Below the pieces are notes generated by a model. The model had not been told where the DNA came from. It did not search any database and was given only the letters and a program-made list of their open reading frames with translations. DNA of 64,000 nt from Lentzea pudingi (GTDB lineage: Bacteria > Actinomycetota > Actinomycetes > Mycobacteriales > Pseudonocardiaceae), in NCBI RefSeq assembly GCF_014646255.1, contig NZ_BMNC01000007.1, forward strand, positions 1 through 64,000. Direction: 5' to 3'. Shown piece by piece: positions 16,900 through 25,799 of the stretch. Each line of letters opens with the position of its first letter. Position 1 is the first letter of the stretch. A program made the translations under genes and the position numbers.

Positions 16900-17828
16900 A
16901 GCAGTTCCTCGATCTCTTCCTGGTCGGGCATCGCGTCGGCACAGGCCAGCCGGGACGCCACGATCGCGCCCGCCGCGTTGGCGTAGCGGGCGATCTTCAC
17001 CGGGTCCCAGCCGGACAGCAGGCCGTGCACGACCGAACCGCCGAACGCGTCGCCGGCGCCCAGGCCGCAGACGACCTCGACGGGGTTCGGCTCGACGGTC
17101 CACCGGCCCTCGGGCGTGGCGACGAGAACACCCTCGGCGCCCTTTTTGACCAGTGCCAACGAGATCCCGCGGTCCAGCAGCCGGGACGCGGCCTCGTCGG
17201 GGTCGGACGTGCCGACCGCGATCTCGCACTCGGTCCGGTTGCCGACGGCGACCGTCACGTGGTCGAGCATCCAGCTGATCTCGGCTCGCGCGGTCTCGAC
17301 GTCCGGCCAGAACATCGGCCGGTAATCCAAGTCCAGCACCGTGTGGCCGCTGCGGGCCCGTGAAGCCAGCATCATCCGTTGCGAACCTCGGGACGGCTCG
17401 GCGGAAACGCCCGTGCCCGTCACCCACAACAGCGGGACGTCACGCACCAGCGACCACGGCACGTCGTCCTCGCCGATCGTGAGGTCCGGCGCGGTCGGCA
17501 GGCGGTAGAACAGCAACGGCGGGTCCGCGGGCGGGTTGAGCTCGCAGAACACCACCGGTGTCAGCAGGTCCGGCGAGGTGCCGACGTACTTCGACGACAC
17601 GCCGAAGCCCTCCAGCGCCTCGCGGACGTAGGTGCCGAAGCCGTCCGGGCCGACCTTCGTCAGCACCCCGGCACGACGGCCGAGCCGCGCGGCGGCGACC
17701 GCGACGTTGGTCGCGGTCCCGCCGAGCGACTTGGCGAAGGTGCTGACCTGGGCCAGCGGCACCCCGGACTGCTCCGGGTACAGGTCCACCCCGACCCGGC
17801 CCACGGTCAGCACTTCCAGTGAGGTCAC
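16896..17828 (-). CDS. iolC: 5-dehydro-2-deoxygluconokinase
   Basis: The 310-residue PfkB/ribokinase-family enzyme phosphorylates 2-deoxy-5-keto-gluconate. PfkB signature 1 is the GGTATNVAVAAARLG stretch near residue 36; signature 2 with catalytic Asp is GLGAGDAFGG near residue 261. The start overlaps the stop of the transporter ATPase gene (ATGA). The family alone does not fix the substrate, but the surrounding iol genes do. Confidence 0.9.
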   Translation of the reverse strand: MTSLEVLTVGRVGVDLYPEQSGVPLAQVSTFAKSLGGTATNVAVAAARLGRRAGVLTKVGPDGFGTYVREALEGFGVSSKYVGTSPDLLTPVVFCELNPPADPPLLFYRLPTAPDLTIGEDDVPWSLVRDVPLLWVTGTGVSAEPSRGSQRMMLASRARSGHTVLDLDYRPMFWPDVETARAEISWMLDHVTVAVGNRTECEIAVGTSDPDEAASRLLDRGISLALVKKGAEGVLVATPEGRWTVEPNPVEVVCGLGAGDAFGGSVVHGLLSGWDPVKIARYANAAGAIVASRLACADAMPDQEEIEELL

Positions 17829-18595
17829 GCCTCGACACCTCGCAGCTCGTGCTCCAGCGCTTCGAGTTCGGCACCGCCGGCCATCTGCTTGGTCAGCTCG
17901 TTGATGTCGATCTCGGACTTCTCGTAGCTGCCCAGCGCGCGGCCTCGCTTGAGCAGCAGGAACCGGTTGCCGACCGGGTAGGCGTGGTGCGGGTTGTGGG
18001 TGATCAGCACGACGCCGAGGCCACGATCACGTGCCTGGGCCACGTACTTCAGCACCACTCCGGCCTGCTTCACGCCCAGCGCCGCCGTCGGTTCGTCGAG
18101 GATCAGCACCTTGGCGCCGAAGTGCACGGCGCGGGCGATGGCGACGCACTGCCGTTCACCACCGGACAGCGTGCCGACCGGCTGTTCGACGTCGCGGAGG
18201 TCGATGCCCATGTCGGACAACGCCTTCTTGGTGATCTCCTTGCCCTTCTTGCGGTCCAGGAAGCCGAGCTTCGTCGTCGGTTCCGAACCCAGGAAGAAGT
18301 TGCGCCACACCGACATCAGCGGCACCACCGCGAGGTCCTGGTACACGGTCGCGATGCCGCGGTCCAGGGCCTCGCGGGGGGACGAGAAGCGGATCTCCTC
18401 GCCCTCGACCCTGAACGAGCCCTGGTCGTGCTGATGGACACCGGCCAGGATCTTGATCAGGGTCGACTTCCCGGCGCCGTTGTCGCCGAGCACGCAGGTG
18501 ACCTCACCCGCGTTGACCACGGTGGACACCTCGCTCAGCGCGATGACGCTGCCGTAGGTCTTGCCGATGTTCTCGGTCTCGATCAGTGACGTCAT
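17825..18595 (-). CDS. Sugar ABC transporter ATP-binding protein (probable inositol)
   Basis: The 256-residue protein is a single nucleotide-binding domain of the carbohydrate-uptake CUT2 type. Walker A GDNGAGKST is at about 38-46, signature LSGGE near 140, Walker B VLILDEPTAALG near 160, and the H-loop in VLITHNPHHA. Unlike RbsA it has only one ATPase domain, so the transporter would use a homodimer. ATGA overlaps join it to the permease and iolC genes. The inositol substrate is inferred from the operon. Confidence 0.88.
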   Translation of the reverse strand: MTSLIETENIGKTYGSVIALSEVSTVVNAGEVTCVLGDNGAGKSTLIKILAGVHQHDQGSFRVEGEEIRFSSPREALDRGIATVYQDLAVVPLMSVWRNFFLGSEPTTKLGFLDRKKGKEITKKALSDMGIDLRDVEQPVGTLSGGERQCVAIARAVHFGAKVLILDEPTAALGVKQAGVVLKYVAQARDRGLGVVLITHNPHHAYPVGNRFLLLKRGRALGSYEKSEIDINELTKQMAGGAELEALEHELRGVEA

Positions 18596-19641
18596 CGCCT
18601 GACCCTCTCCGCCCGGCGGCGCAGCATGTTGTTGACCAGCACGGCGGCCAGCAGCATCACGCCGAGGAACAGCTGGAACCAGTCGCTGTTCCAGCCGGCG
18701 TAGACGATGCCCTGCCGGGCCATGCCGAAGATCAGCGCGCCGATCGCCGCGCCCACCGCGGAACCGAAGCCGCCGGTGAGCAGGCATCCGCCGATCACGG
18801 CCGCGATGATGTACTGGAACTCGAGGCCGATGCCCTGGTTCGCCTGGACGCTCGCGTACCGCAGGATGTTGATCGAGCCGACGAGCCACGCGGCGAACGC
18901 CGTCGTCATGAACAGCAGGATCTTCGACCGCACGACCGGCACGCCGACCGCGCGCGAGCTCTGCGAGGCGCCGCCGATCGCGAAGATCCAGTTGCCGAAC
19001 TTGGTGCGCATCAACACGGTCGAGGCCACCACGGTGAACAGGACCCACCAGATGATCGACACGTAGAAGCTCGTGCCGCCGATCTGGAACGTCGAGGCGA
19101 ACAGGAACCCGGCCGATTCGTAGCCCGCCGCGTCCCGCATGCCCGACACCTGCACGCTGCCCGTGACCAGGCGCGTGATGCCGAGGTTGAGGCCCTGCAA
19201 CGCGAGGAAGCTGCCCAGCGTCACGATGAAGCTCGGCAGGCCCGTGCGCATCACGAGCCAGCCGTTCAACGCGCCCACCGCCAGTGCGAAGGCGAGCGAC
19301 ACCAGCAACGACAGCCAGACGTTGAGTCCCAGCTGGGTGGCGAGGAGAGCCGTGACGAGCGCGGTGGACGCGGTCATGACGCCGGCGGACAGGTCGAACT
19401 CGCCGCCGATCATGAGCATCGCCACCGCGACCGCCATGATCCCGAGCATGGAGGCGTCGTCCAGCCAGGTGGCCGCGCCCCCGATGCTCAGGAACTGCTC
19501 GGTGACCACGGAGAAGAACAGGAACACCAGCAGTGCGCCGAGCATCGCGCCGATCTCAGGGCGCTTGATCAGTTGATCCATCGCCTTGGGCTTGCCCAGC
19601 CGTTCGTCGGCAGCCGGTGGAGCTGTGGCTGTCACGGTCAT
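18592..19641 (-). CDS. Sugar ABC transporter permease (RbsC-like, probable inositol)
   Basis: The 349-residue inner-membrane protein has 8-10 hydrophobic helices and the BPD_transp_2 (RbsC/XylH) pattern, with GGEFDLSAGVMTASTA near residue 83 and a cytoplasmic EAA-like region near ALNGWLVMRTGLPSFIVTLG. It forms the membrane channel for the CUT2 transporter with its neighbours. Its stop overlaps the ATPase start. Confidence 0.88.
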   Translation of the reverse strand: MTVTATAPPAADERLGKPKAMDQLIKRPEIGAMLGALLVFLFFSVVTEQFLSIGGAATWLDDASMLGIMAVAVAMLMIGGEFDLSAGVMTASTALVTALLATQLGLNVWLSLLVSLAFALAVGALNGWLVMRTGLPSFIVTLGSFLALQGLNLGITRLVTGSVQVSGMRDAAGYESAGFLFASTFQIGGTSFYVSIIWWVLFTVVASTVLMRTKFGNWIFAIGGASQSSRAVGVPVVRSKILLFMTTAFAAWLVGSINILRYASVQANQGIGLEFQYIIAAVIGGCLLTGGFGSAVGAAIGALIFGMARQGIVYAGWNSDWFQLFLGVMLLAAVLVNNMLRRRAERVRR

Positions 19642-19656
19642 CTCCCCGCCTCCTCC

Positions 19657-20643
19657 TTACCTCTTGCCGTTCTTGGCGTACTCCGCGACCTTGTCCACGT
19701 TGGACTTGTCGACGAAGCCGGGTCCGGTGAGGACGGGCTTGCCGCCACCGAGCGTGTTCGCGTTGTCCTTGAAGAGCTTCAGCATCACGATCGGCAGGTA
19801 GCCCTGCTGGTACTGCTGCTGGTCGACGGCGAAGAGCACGTCGCCGGCCTTGATGGAGCTGACCACGTCGGCGTTCAGGTCGAACGTCGCGACCTGCGCC
19901 TTCGAGCTCGCGCCCTTGATGGCCGACGCCGCGTTCACGGCGACCTGCGGGTTGAGCGCCAGCACGCCGTCGACCGCGGTGTCGGACTGCAGCTTGGCCT
20001 TGATGCGGGCCTCGATGTCGGTCGGGTTGGAGATGTCGACCTGGAGGTTCTCCACCGCGCCGCCGAAGCCGGAGCGGGCGCCGTCGCAGCGCTGGTTGAG
20101 GCCCGAGTTGCCGGCCTCGTGGATCACGCAGAGCAGCTTGGTCTTGCCGGCGGCCTTGAGCTTCTTGCCGGCTTCCTCACCGGCGATCGACTCCTCCTGG
20201 CCGACGTGCGCCATGGCACCGAACTCCGCGCTCTTCGCGCTGCCGGAGTTGATCGTGATGACCGGGATGCCCGCCTTCACCGCGTTCTCGATGGACGTCT
20301 TCAGCGCGTCCGGGTTCGCCATCGACACCACGATGCCGCCGACCTTCTGCGACACGGCGTTGTCGATCAGCTTGGCCTGGGCGCCAGGATCGCCGTCGGA
20401 GTTGTAGGTGACGCCGGCGCCGAGCTGCTTGGCCGCGTCCTCGGCGCCGACCTTCACGACGCTCCAGAACGCGTCACCCGCGGTGCCGTGCGTGATGACG
20501 GAGACCTTCAGGTCACCCGACGCGGCCGGTGCACTGTTGTTGCCCGTGTTCTGCGACTGAGTACCGGTGGGACCGCTGCACGCGGCGAGTAGAGCAACAC
20601 CCGCGAGCGCGATGCCCGCACGGATGACCAGACGAGACTTCAT
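19657..20643 (-). CDS. Sugar ABC transporter substrate-binding lipoprotein (probable inositol)
   Basis: The 328-residue protein has a lipoprotein signal with lipobox LLAAC (Cys near 22) followed by a Ser/Asn-rich linker and a periplasmic-binding-protein-1 (RbsB-like) domain. It should be anchored outside the membrane and deliver sugar or inositol to the permease. First gene of the transporter part, 15 bases from the permease. Ligand assignment comes only from context. Confidence 0.88.
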   Translation of the reverse strand: MKSRLVIRAGIALAGVALLAACSGPTGTQSQNTGNNSAPAASGDLKVSVITHGTAGDAFWSVVKVGAEDAAKQLGAGVTYNSDGDPGAQAKLIDNAVSQKVGGIVVSMANPDALKTSIENAVKAGIPVITINSGSAKSAEFGAMAHVGQEESIAGEEAGKKLKAAGKTKLLCVIHEAGNSGLNQRCDGARSGFGGAVENLQVDISNPTDIEARIKAKLQSDTAVDGVLALNPQVAVNAASAIKGASSKAQVATFDLNADVVSSIKAGDVLFAVDQQQYQQGYLPIVMLKLFKDNANTLGGGKPVLTGPGFVDKSNVDKVAEYAKNGKR

Positions 20644-20657
20644 CGTCTCCAGTCCCT

Positions 20658-21518
20658 TCAGAGGATCTTGCTGAGGTGCGCAAGACTGCGCGCGGTGTCC
20701 TGAAGTGGCTTGTCCACCGGACTTCCGTCCTTGAGCTGGGTGTCCTGCTCAAGCACGAACCAACCGGTGTAGCCCGCCTCCTGGACGAGCTCCACCAGCG
20801 CTTCCACGTCCACGTCGCCGTCCCCGAGCGGCACGTAGATGCCCTGTTCCACGGCATCGGTGTAGCTGAGCTCGCCGCTGCGCACCTTCGCCGCGATCTC
20901 GCCACGCACGTCCTTGAGGTGCACGTGACCGATCCGGTCCGGGTAGCGGCGCGCCAGCTCGACCGGGTCCGTGCCACCGATGAGGAGGTGGCCGGTGTCC
21001 AGGCAGAGCTGGAGATCGGAGTCCGCGAGGAACCTGTCGACCTCCGCCTCCCGCTCGACGTGGGTGCCCACGTGCGGGTGCAGCACGGTTTTCAGGCCGT
21101 GCGCCGCAGCGATCTCACGGATCTTCGCGCAGGTGTCGACGAGCGTGTTCCACTCGTCGTCGGTGAGCTTCGGCGTCTCGTCGTAGCCGTCGATGCCGGT
21201 CGCGGCGGCGAGCACCAGGACCTCGGCGCCACCAGCCCTGAGGATCGCGGCGACGCGGTCAGCTTCGTCCAAAGTGGACTGGACGTCGGTGTGCAGCGTG
21301 ACGGCGAGGAAGCCGCCGACGAGGCTCAGGTCGTGACCTCGCAGGAGCGTCCTGAGCTGTGCGGGGTCGGCCGGGAGGTAGTCCGGCGGGCCGAGTTCGG
21401 TGGCGGTGAGGCCCAGGGAGTGCATCTCGCTCAGCACGGTCTCTGACGGGAGCACGGTGCCCCAGCCCGGTACCTCGCACACGCCCCAGGAGATCGGTGC
21501 CCCAGCGATCTTCGCCAT
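20658..21518 (-). CDS. iolE: Sugar phosphate isomerase/epimerase family, probable inosose dehydratase
   Basis: The 286-residue TIM-barrel (AP endonuclease family 2) protein begins with the APISWGVCEVPGWG motif common to IolE. It would dehydrate 2-keto-myo-inositol to the trihydroxycyclohexane-dione. Metal ligands are suggested by LVDTC..., HPHVGTHV, LDTGHLLIGG and GHVHLKDV. IolI (inosose isomerase) shares the fold and is the alternative. No other iolE is present in the cluster, which favours IolE. Confidence 0.8.
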   Translation of the reverse strand: MAKIAGAPISWGVCEVPGWGTVLPSETVLSEMHSLGLTATELGPPDYLPADPAQLRTLLRGHDLSLVGGFLAVTLHTDVQSTLDEADRVAAILRAGGAEVLVLAAATGIDGYDETPKLTDDEWNTLVDTCAKIREIAAAHGLKTVLHPHVGTHVEREAEVDRFLADSDLQLCLDTGHLLIGGTDPVELARRYPDRIGHVHLKDVRGEIAAKVRSGELSYTDAVEQGIYVPLGDGDVDVEALVELVQEAGYTGWFVLEQDTQLKDGSPVDKPLQDTARSLAHLSKIL

Positions 21519-21520
21519 GC

Positions 21521-22516
21521 CTAGTTCCCCTCGATCCTCACCGGTGCGCCGCTGCGGCGCGACTGCTCACAAGCTTCTGCCAGGCGGAGGCTGATCAAAC
21601 TCTCTCGCGCCGGGGACGGGTTCGCGACCTCGCCCTTGATGACCTGCGTGAACAGGTTCATCTCGTTCACGTACGCACGGTGGAAGCGCTCCGGGAAGCC
21701 GGGGTAGGCGTCCGCTCCGGCCACGTGACCGCCGGGCTCCAGCGAGTTCAGCGGGGTCTTCGGGTCGACGCCCGCGACCAGCGAGTCCTTGCTGCCCAGC
21801 ACCTCGATGCGGTGGTCGTAGCCGACCGGATCGTGTCGTCCGCCGGCCAGCGTGGCGTGCGCGCCGCCCGCGAACTTCAGCACCACGACGGCGTTGTCGA
21901 CGTCGTCGGCGTCCGCGAAAGCCTGGTGCACCAGCACGGAACCGCTCGCGTAGACCTCCACGACCGGCTCGCCGACGAGCCACGGCACGCAGTCGAGGTC
22001 GTGGATCAGCAGGTCGCGGAAGATGCCACCGGAGGCGGGCAGGTAGGAGAAGTCCGGCGGGTTCGCGTCGTTGCCGACGGCCCTGACCAGGTAGATGTCG
22101 CCGACCTCGCCTGCCCTGATGCGGCGGTTCAGCTCGTAGATCGCCGGGTCGAACCGGCGCTGGAAGCCCACGAGGACCTCGACACCCGACCTGTCGACGT
22201 CCGCGATCAGCGCGGCCATCTCGGCGACGTCGCTCGCGATCGGCTTCTCGCACAACGTGGGAACGCCCTTGCCGATCGCCGCGCGCAGCATCTCGGGGTG
22301 CGTGTTCGTCGGGGTGGCCAGCAGCACCCCGTCGACGTTGCCCAGCAACGTGTCGAGGTCGTCCACGGCCTTGGTCCCGGCGAGTTCCGCAGAAGCCTGC
22401 GCTGCCCTGCCGGGCACCGGGTCGAAGAGGAGCACCTCGTCGACCCGATCCAGTGCGGCGAGGTTGGTCGCATGCATGGTGCCGATCCTGCCGACACCCG
22501 CTACTCCGATCCGCAT
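21521..22516 (-). CDS. iolG: Inositol 2-dehydrogenase (Gfo/Idh/MocA family)
   Basis: The 331-residue NAD-dependent enzyme oxidises myo-inositol to 2-keto-myo-inositol, the first catabolic step. Rossmann motif GVAGVGRIGTMHA is at residues 4-16; CEKPIASD near 92-99 carries the active-site Lys; HDLD near 172 carries the catalytic His. It is the first gene of the nine-gene leftward operon, with AGGGG about ten bases before the ATG. Two operator palindromes lie just upstream, so it should be repressed by the divergent LacI protein. Confidence 0.9.
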   Translation of the reverse strand: MRIGVAGVGRIGTMHATNLAALDRVDEVLLFDPVPGRAAQASAELAGTKAVDDLDTLLGNVDGVLLATPTNTHPEMLRAAIGKGVPTLCEKPIASDVAEMAALIADVDRSGVEVLVGFQRRFDPAIYELNRRIRAGEVGDIYLVRAVGNDANPPDFSYLPASGGIFRDLLIHDLDCVPWLVGEPVVEVYASGSVLVHQAFADADDVDNAVVVLKFAGGAHATLAGGRHDPVGYDHRIEVLGSKDSLVAGVDPKTPLNSLEPGGHVAGADAYPGFPERFHRAYVNEMNLFTQVIKGEVANPSPARESLISLRLAEACEQSRRSGAPVRIEGN

Positions 22517-22549
22517 CGCAGGTTTCCCCTGTTCATCGCGTTGATCTGT

Positions 22550-22579
22550 TAGAGCGCTCTATTGGTTGGAGCGCTCCAA
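22550..22579. promoter_or_regulatory. Paired LacI-type operators of the iol divergon
   Basis: Two palindromes with core GAGCGCTC lie side by side: TAGAGCGCTCTA (22550-22561, perfect) and TTGGAGCGCTCCAA (22566-22579, perfect), with centres 17 bp apart. Central CG dyads are typical of LacI-family operators. They sit between iolG (start 22516) and the LacI gene (start 22627), so one repressor could control both directions, including its own gene and mmsA. Confidence 0.8.
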
Positions 22580-22626
22580 TGCTGTAACTTCGGCCACAGG
22601 GTGTCAAGAGGGGAGGTGGTTGCGAA

Positions 22627-23628
22627 GTGGTCAGGCCGACGATGGAGGACGTCGCTCTGCGGGCCGGCGTGTCCCGCGCACTGGTGTCGCTGGTGATGCG
22701 CGGTTCACCCAAGGTGAGCGAGCTGCGACGCAGCGCTGTGCTGAAGGCCGCGGAGGAGCTGGGGTACTCCCCGCACGCCATGGCGCGATCACTGGCCTCG
22801 CGCACGTCGACCGTTCTCGGCGTGATGGTGTCCGACCTGCACAACGCGTTCTTCGCGGAGGTCGTGGACGGCATCGACGAGGTCGCGCGCGAGCAGGGCT
22901 TCGACATCATCATCAACACCGGCGGCCGTTCTCCCGCCCGTGAACGCCGGGCCCTGGAATCGCTGCTCTCCTTCCGTCCCGCCGGACTCGTCCTGCTGTC
23001 GCCGGTCGTTCCCGCTACCGCGATCGGCAAGGCAGCCGAACAACTTCCCGTGGTTCTGGTCGCGCGCTCGTCCCGTGTCTCCACAGTGGACACCGTGAAC
23101 GACGACGGCGAGGTCGGCGCGCGGCTGGCCGTCGACCACCTTGTTTCGCTGGGACACAAGCGCATCGCCCATTTGGACGGCGGTGAGGGCACTCAAGCCG
23201 GGCCTCGTCGGCGTGGCTATGTTGCCGCCATGGAAGCGCACGGGCTTGCGCCGCAGGTCGTGTCGTCCGAGTACACCGATGCGGCCGGGGCACGGGCGAT
23301 TCGCTCGTTGATCGCCGACGACGCTCTGCCCACGGCCATCCTGTCCTGCAACGACTTCAACGCCGTCGGCGCGATCTCCGCCTTGGAGGACGCCGGGCTG
23401 TGCGTGCCTCAGGACGTGTCGGTCGTGGGGTACGACAACACCTCGCTGGCCGCGTTGCGCCACGTCTCGCTGACCACGATCGACCAGCCCCGTGCCGAGT
23501 TCGGCCGGTTGGCCGCGGACGCGCTTCTGCAGCGCGTTCGTGAAGAGCGCACCGAACCCGTGCGCCATCTCCTCAATCCCTCTCTCGTAGTCCGCACCAC
23601 GACAGCTCCCCCAGGAGGACCGCGTTGA
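22627..23628 (+). CDS. LacI-family repressor of inositol genes
   Basis: The 333-residue regulator has an N-terminal LacI helix-turn-helix (MEDVALRAGVSRALVSLVMRG) with hinge RSLASRTS and a periplasmic-binding-protein-like effector domain. GGGAGG precedes the GTG at 22627. It is divergent from the iol operon across paired operators and is coupled to mmsA by a 4-bp overlap. The likely effector is inositol or a derivative (inference). Confidence 0.88.
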   Translation: MVRPTMEDVALRAGVSRALVSLVMRGSPKVSELRRSAVLKAAEELGYSPHAMARSLASRTSTVLGVMVSDLHNAFFAEVVDGIDEVAREQGFDIIINTGGRSPARERRALESLLSFRPAGLVLLSPVVPATAIGKAAEQLPVVLVARSSRVSTVDTVNDDGEVGARLAVDHLVSLGHKRIAHLDGGEGTQAGPRRRGYVAAMEAHGLAPQVVSSEYTDAAGARAIRSLIADDALPTAILSCNDFNAVGAISALEDAGLCVPQDVSVVGYDNTSLAALRHVSLTTIDQPRAEFGRLAADALLQRVREERTEPVRHLLNPSLVVRTTTAPPGGPR

Positions 23629-25118
23629 GCACCATCCCCCACTGGATCGACGGCGCCCGCACCACCGGGGTGTCGTCCCGGACCTCGGACGTCTTCAACC
23701 CGGCCACCGGTTCGGTGGCCGCACAGGTCGTGCTGGCCGAGCAGGCCGACGTCGACCTCGCGGTCTCCTCGTCGCTGAAGGCCGCGCAGTCTTGGTCGGA
23801 GTCCTCGCTGTCGACGCGGTCGCGGATCCTGTTCGCCTACCGCCACCTGCTGCACACCCACCGCGACGAGCTGGCCGCGATCATCACGTCCGAGCACGGC
23901 AAGGTGCTCTCGGACGCCGCCGGCGAGGTGCAGCGAGGCCTGGAGGTCGTCGAGTTCGCGTGCGGCATCCCGCAGCTGCTGAAGGGCGAGCACTCCGAGC
24001 AGGTCTCGCGCGGCGTCGACGCGTACTCGTTCCGGCAGCCGTTGGGTGTCGTCGCGGGCATCACGCCGTTCAACTTCCCCGTGATGGTCCCGATGTGGAT
24101 GTTCCCCATCGCGATCGCCTGCGGGAACACGTTCGTTCTCAAGCCTTCCGAGCGCGATCCGTCGGCTTCCCTGCGGCTGGCCGAGCTGTTCCAGGAAGCC
24201 GGACTGCCCGACGGCGTGCTGAACGTCCTGCAGGGCGACGCCTTCGCGGTCAACGCACTGCTCGATCACGCGGATGTGGCTGCGGCGTCGTTCGTCGGCT
24301 CCACCCCGATCGCCCGGCACGTGTACTCGCGCGGCACGGCGGCAGGCAAGCGCGTGCAGGCTCTGGGCGGCGCGAAGAACCACATGGTGGTGCTGCCCGA
24401 CGCCGACCTCGACGTGGCCGCCGACGCCGCGGTCTCCGCCGGCTACGGCTCCGCGGGCGAGCGGTGCATGGCGATCTCGGTGGTCGTGGCTGTCGGAGAG
24501 ACCGGCGACGAACTGGTCTCGAAGATCGCGTCGCGCACCCGTGAGCTGCACCCGTCCGTGTTGCCCGGCACCGACCCCGCCGCGCAGATGGGGCCGTTGG
24601 TGACCGGCGTGCACCGGGATCGCGTCCGGTCCTATGTGGATGCCGGAGAGGCAGCGGGCGCGTCACTGGTGGTGGACGGCCGTGACTACGCACCTGAAGG
24701 ACACCCGGACGGCTTCTGGCTCGCGCCGACGTTGTTCGACCACGTCACCCGCGACATGTCCATCTACACCGACGAGATCTTCGGGCCGGTGCTCGCGGTC
24801 GTGCGCGCCGAGACGTTCGAAGACGCGCTGGAGCTGGTGAACGCCAACCAGTACGGCAACGGCACGGCGATCTACACGGGTGACGGGCTTGCTGCTCGTG
24901 AGTACCAGCGGCGGGTGCACGTCGGGATGGTCGGCATCAACGTGCCGATTCCCGTGCCGATGGCCTACTACTCGTTCGGCGGGTGGAAGGACTCGCTGTT
25001 CGGGGACACGCACGTGCACGGGGCTGAGGGCGTGAAGTTCTACACGCGCGCCAAGGCTGTGACGTCTCGGTGGCCGCAGCAGCACGGCGTGAACCTGGGC
25101 TTCCCCACGCACGGCTGA
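23625..25118 (+). CDS. mmsA: CoA-acylating methylmalonate-semialdehyde dehydrogenase
   Basis: The 497-residue aldehyde dehydrogenase (MmsA/IolA) converts malonate semialdehyde to acetyl-CoA, or methylmalonate semialdehyde to propionyl-CoA; here the last step of inositol breakdown. The catalytic Cys is in GERCMAISV near 287; the family NAD-site ASFVGSTPIA and C-terminal AYYSFGGWKDS are seen. It starts with TTG at 23625, overlapping the LacI stop, with AGGAGG six bases upstream. A strong terminator follows. Confidence 0.92.
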   Translation: MSTIPHWIDGARTTGVSSRTSDVFNPATGSVAAQVVLAEQADVDLAVSSSLKAAQSWSESSLSTRSRILFAYRHLLHTHRDELAAIITSEHGKVLSDAAGEVQRGLEVVEFACGIPQLLKGEHSEQVSRGVDAYSFRQPLGVVAGITPFNFPVMVPMWMFPIAIACGNTFVLKPSERDPSASLRLAELFQEAGLPDGVLNVLQGDAFAVNALLDHADVAAASFVGSTPIARHVYSRGTAAGKRVQALGGAKNHMVVLPDADLDVAADAAVSAGYGSAGERCMAISVVVAVGETGDELVSKIASRTRELHPSVLPGTDPAAQMGPLVTGVHRDRVRSYVDAGEAAGASLVVDGRDYAPEGHPDGFWLAPTLFDHVTRDMSIYTDEIFGPVLAVVRAETFEDALELVNANQYGNGTAIYTGDGLAAREYQRRVHVGMVGINVPIPVPMAYYSFGGWKDSLFGDTHVHGAEGVKFYTRAKAVTSRWPQQHGVNLGFPTHG

Positions 25119-25130
25119 CCCGTTCAGAGC

Positions 25131-25171
25131 AACGGCCGCCCTGTCCGCATCAAGCGAACAGGGCGGCCGTT
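25131..25171 (+). terminator. Rho-independent-type terminator after mmsA
   Basis: A perfect 14-bp stem (25131-25144 with 25158-25171) with a 13-base loop, followed by TTCCATTT. It lies 13 bases past the mmsA stop. Confidence 0.88.
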
Positions 25172-25436
25172 TCCATTTGGTACGAACCACTTTCAGCCGG
25201 AACAGCTCGCTGATCTGGACAGATGAACTAAGCGAACGATTGTCCTGCTGAAATCGTGGCCAATTTCGCTGATCTTGGAATATCCGCGCGCGATGGATCG
25301 ACTCGACAAAGGTGCTGGACACGGAGGTAAGATCCGCGTTCACACCGCCGAACATCCCTTCCTTTCTCGCGGACGCCGCAACGTTCGTTACACCCTGAAA
25401 GGAAGAAGAACGCCCTCAGCAGGAGGACCGAACACG
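25172..25436. other. AT-richer intergenic region before the first XRE gene
   Basis: No open frame here looks like a gene. The base composition is lower in GC than in neighbouring genes. TAAGAT near 25328-25333 could be a -10, with TCGACA about 19 bases upstream. AGGAGG lies about eight to ten bases before the XRE start. Nothing else recognised. Confidence 0.4.
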
Positions 25437-25799
25437 ATGTCGCCCACTGAGGACGACAGTCCTTTCGCGACGGCCTGCCGCGCCGGCACCCGTGAGGAGC
25501 TCATCTGCGCATTGGACCGACTGCGCCAGTCGCGAGGCCTTTCGTACCGGGAGGTCTCGATCAACGCGGGTGAGTTCGCGCTGGCCAAGAGCAGCGCGCA
25601 CGCCATGTGCACCGACCGGCCGCCCAAACAGGAGGACAAGCTCAGAGCGTTCCTGACCGGCTGCGGAGAGCCGGAGGAGGCGCTCGACGGCTGGGTGGAG
25701 CAGTGGAGGCGCGTGACGGCCTCCCGCGCCAACAGGAGGCCGCACCCCGCTGCTCAGCTGGTCCAAAGCTCGGCCAGGGGTTCATCACCACCGGAATGA
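25437..25799 (+). CDS. XRE-type helix-turn-helix protein
   Basis: The 120-residue protein has one Cro/C1-like domain: LDRLRQSRGLSYREVSINAG, then the recognition-helix region with a TDRPPKQEDKL turn and W-containing C-terminal helix. A longer frame to 25275 lacks a ribosome site; AGGAGG precedes the ATG at 25437. Such short XRE proteins are numerous in filamentous actinobacteria and usually lack known targets. It resembles the second XRE protein at 26440, so the two are probably paralogues. Confidence 0.75.
   Translation: MSPTEDDSPFATACRAGTREELICALDRLRQSRGLSYREVSINAGEFALAKSSAHAMCTDRPPKQEDKLRAFLTGCGEPEEALDGWVEQWRRVTASRANRRPHPAAQLVQSSARGSSPPE

Noticed and set aside
18586..20592. Long plus-strand open frame of 668 codons
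   Set aside because: It runs antisense to the permease and binding-protein genes of the inositol operon, is His/Arg/Glu-rich with no domain, and reflects high-GC codon bias.
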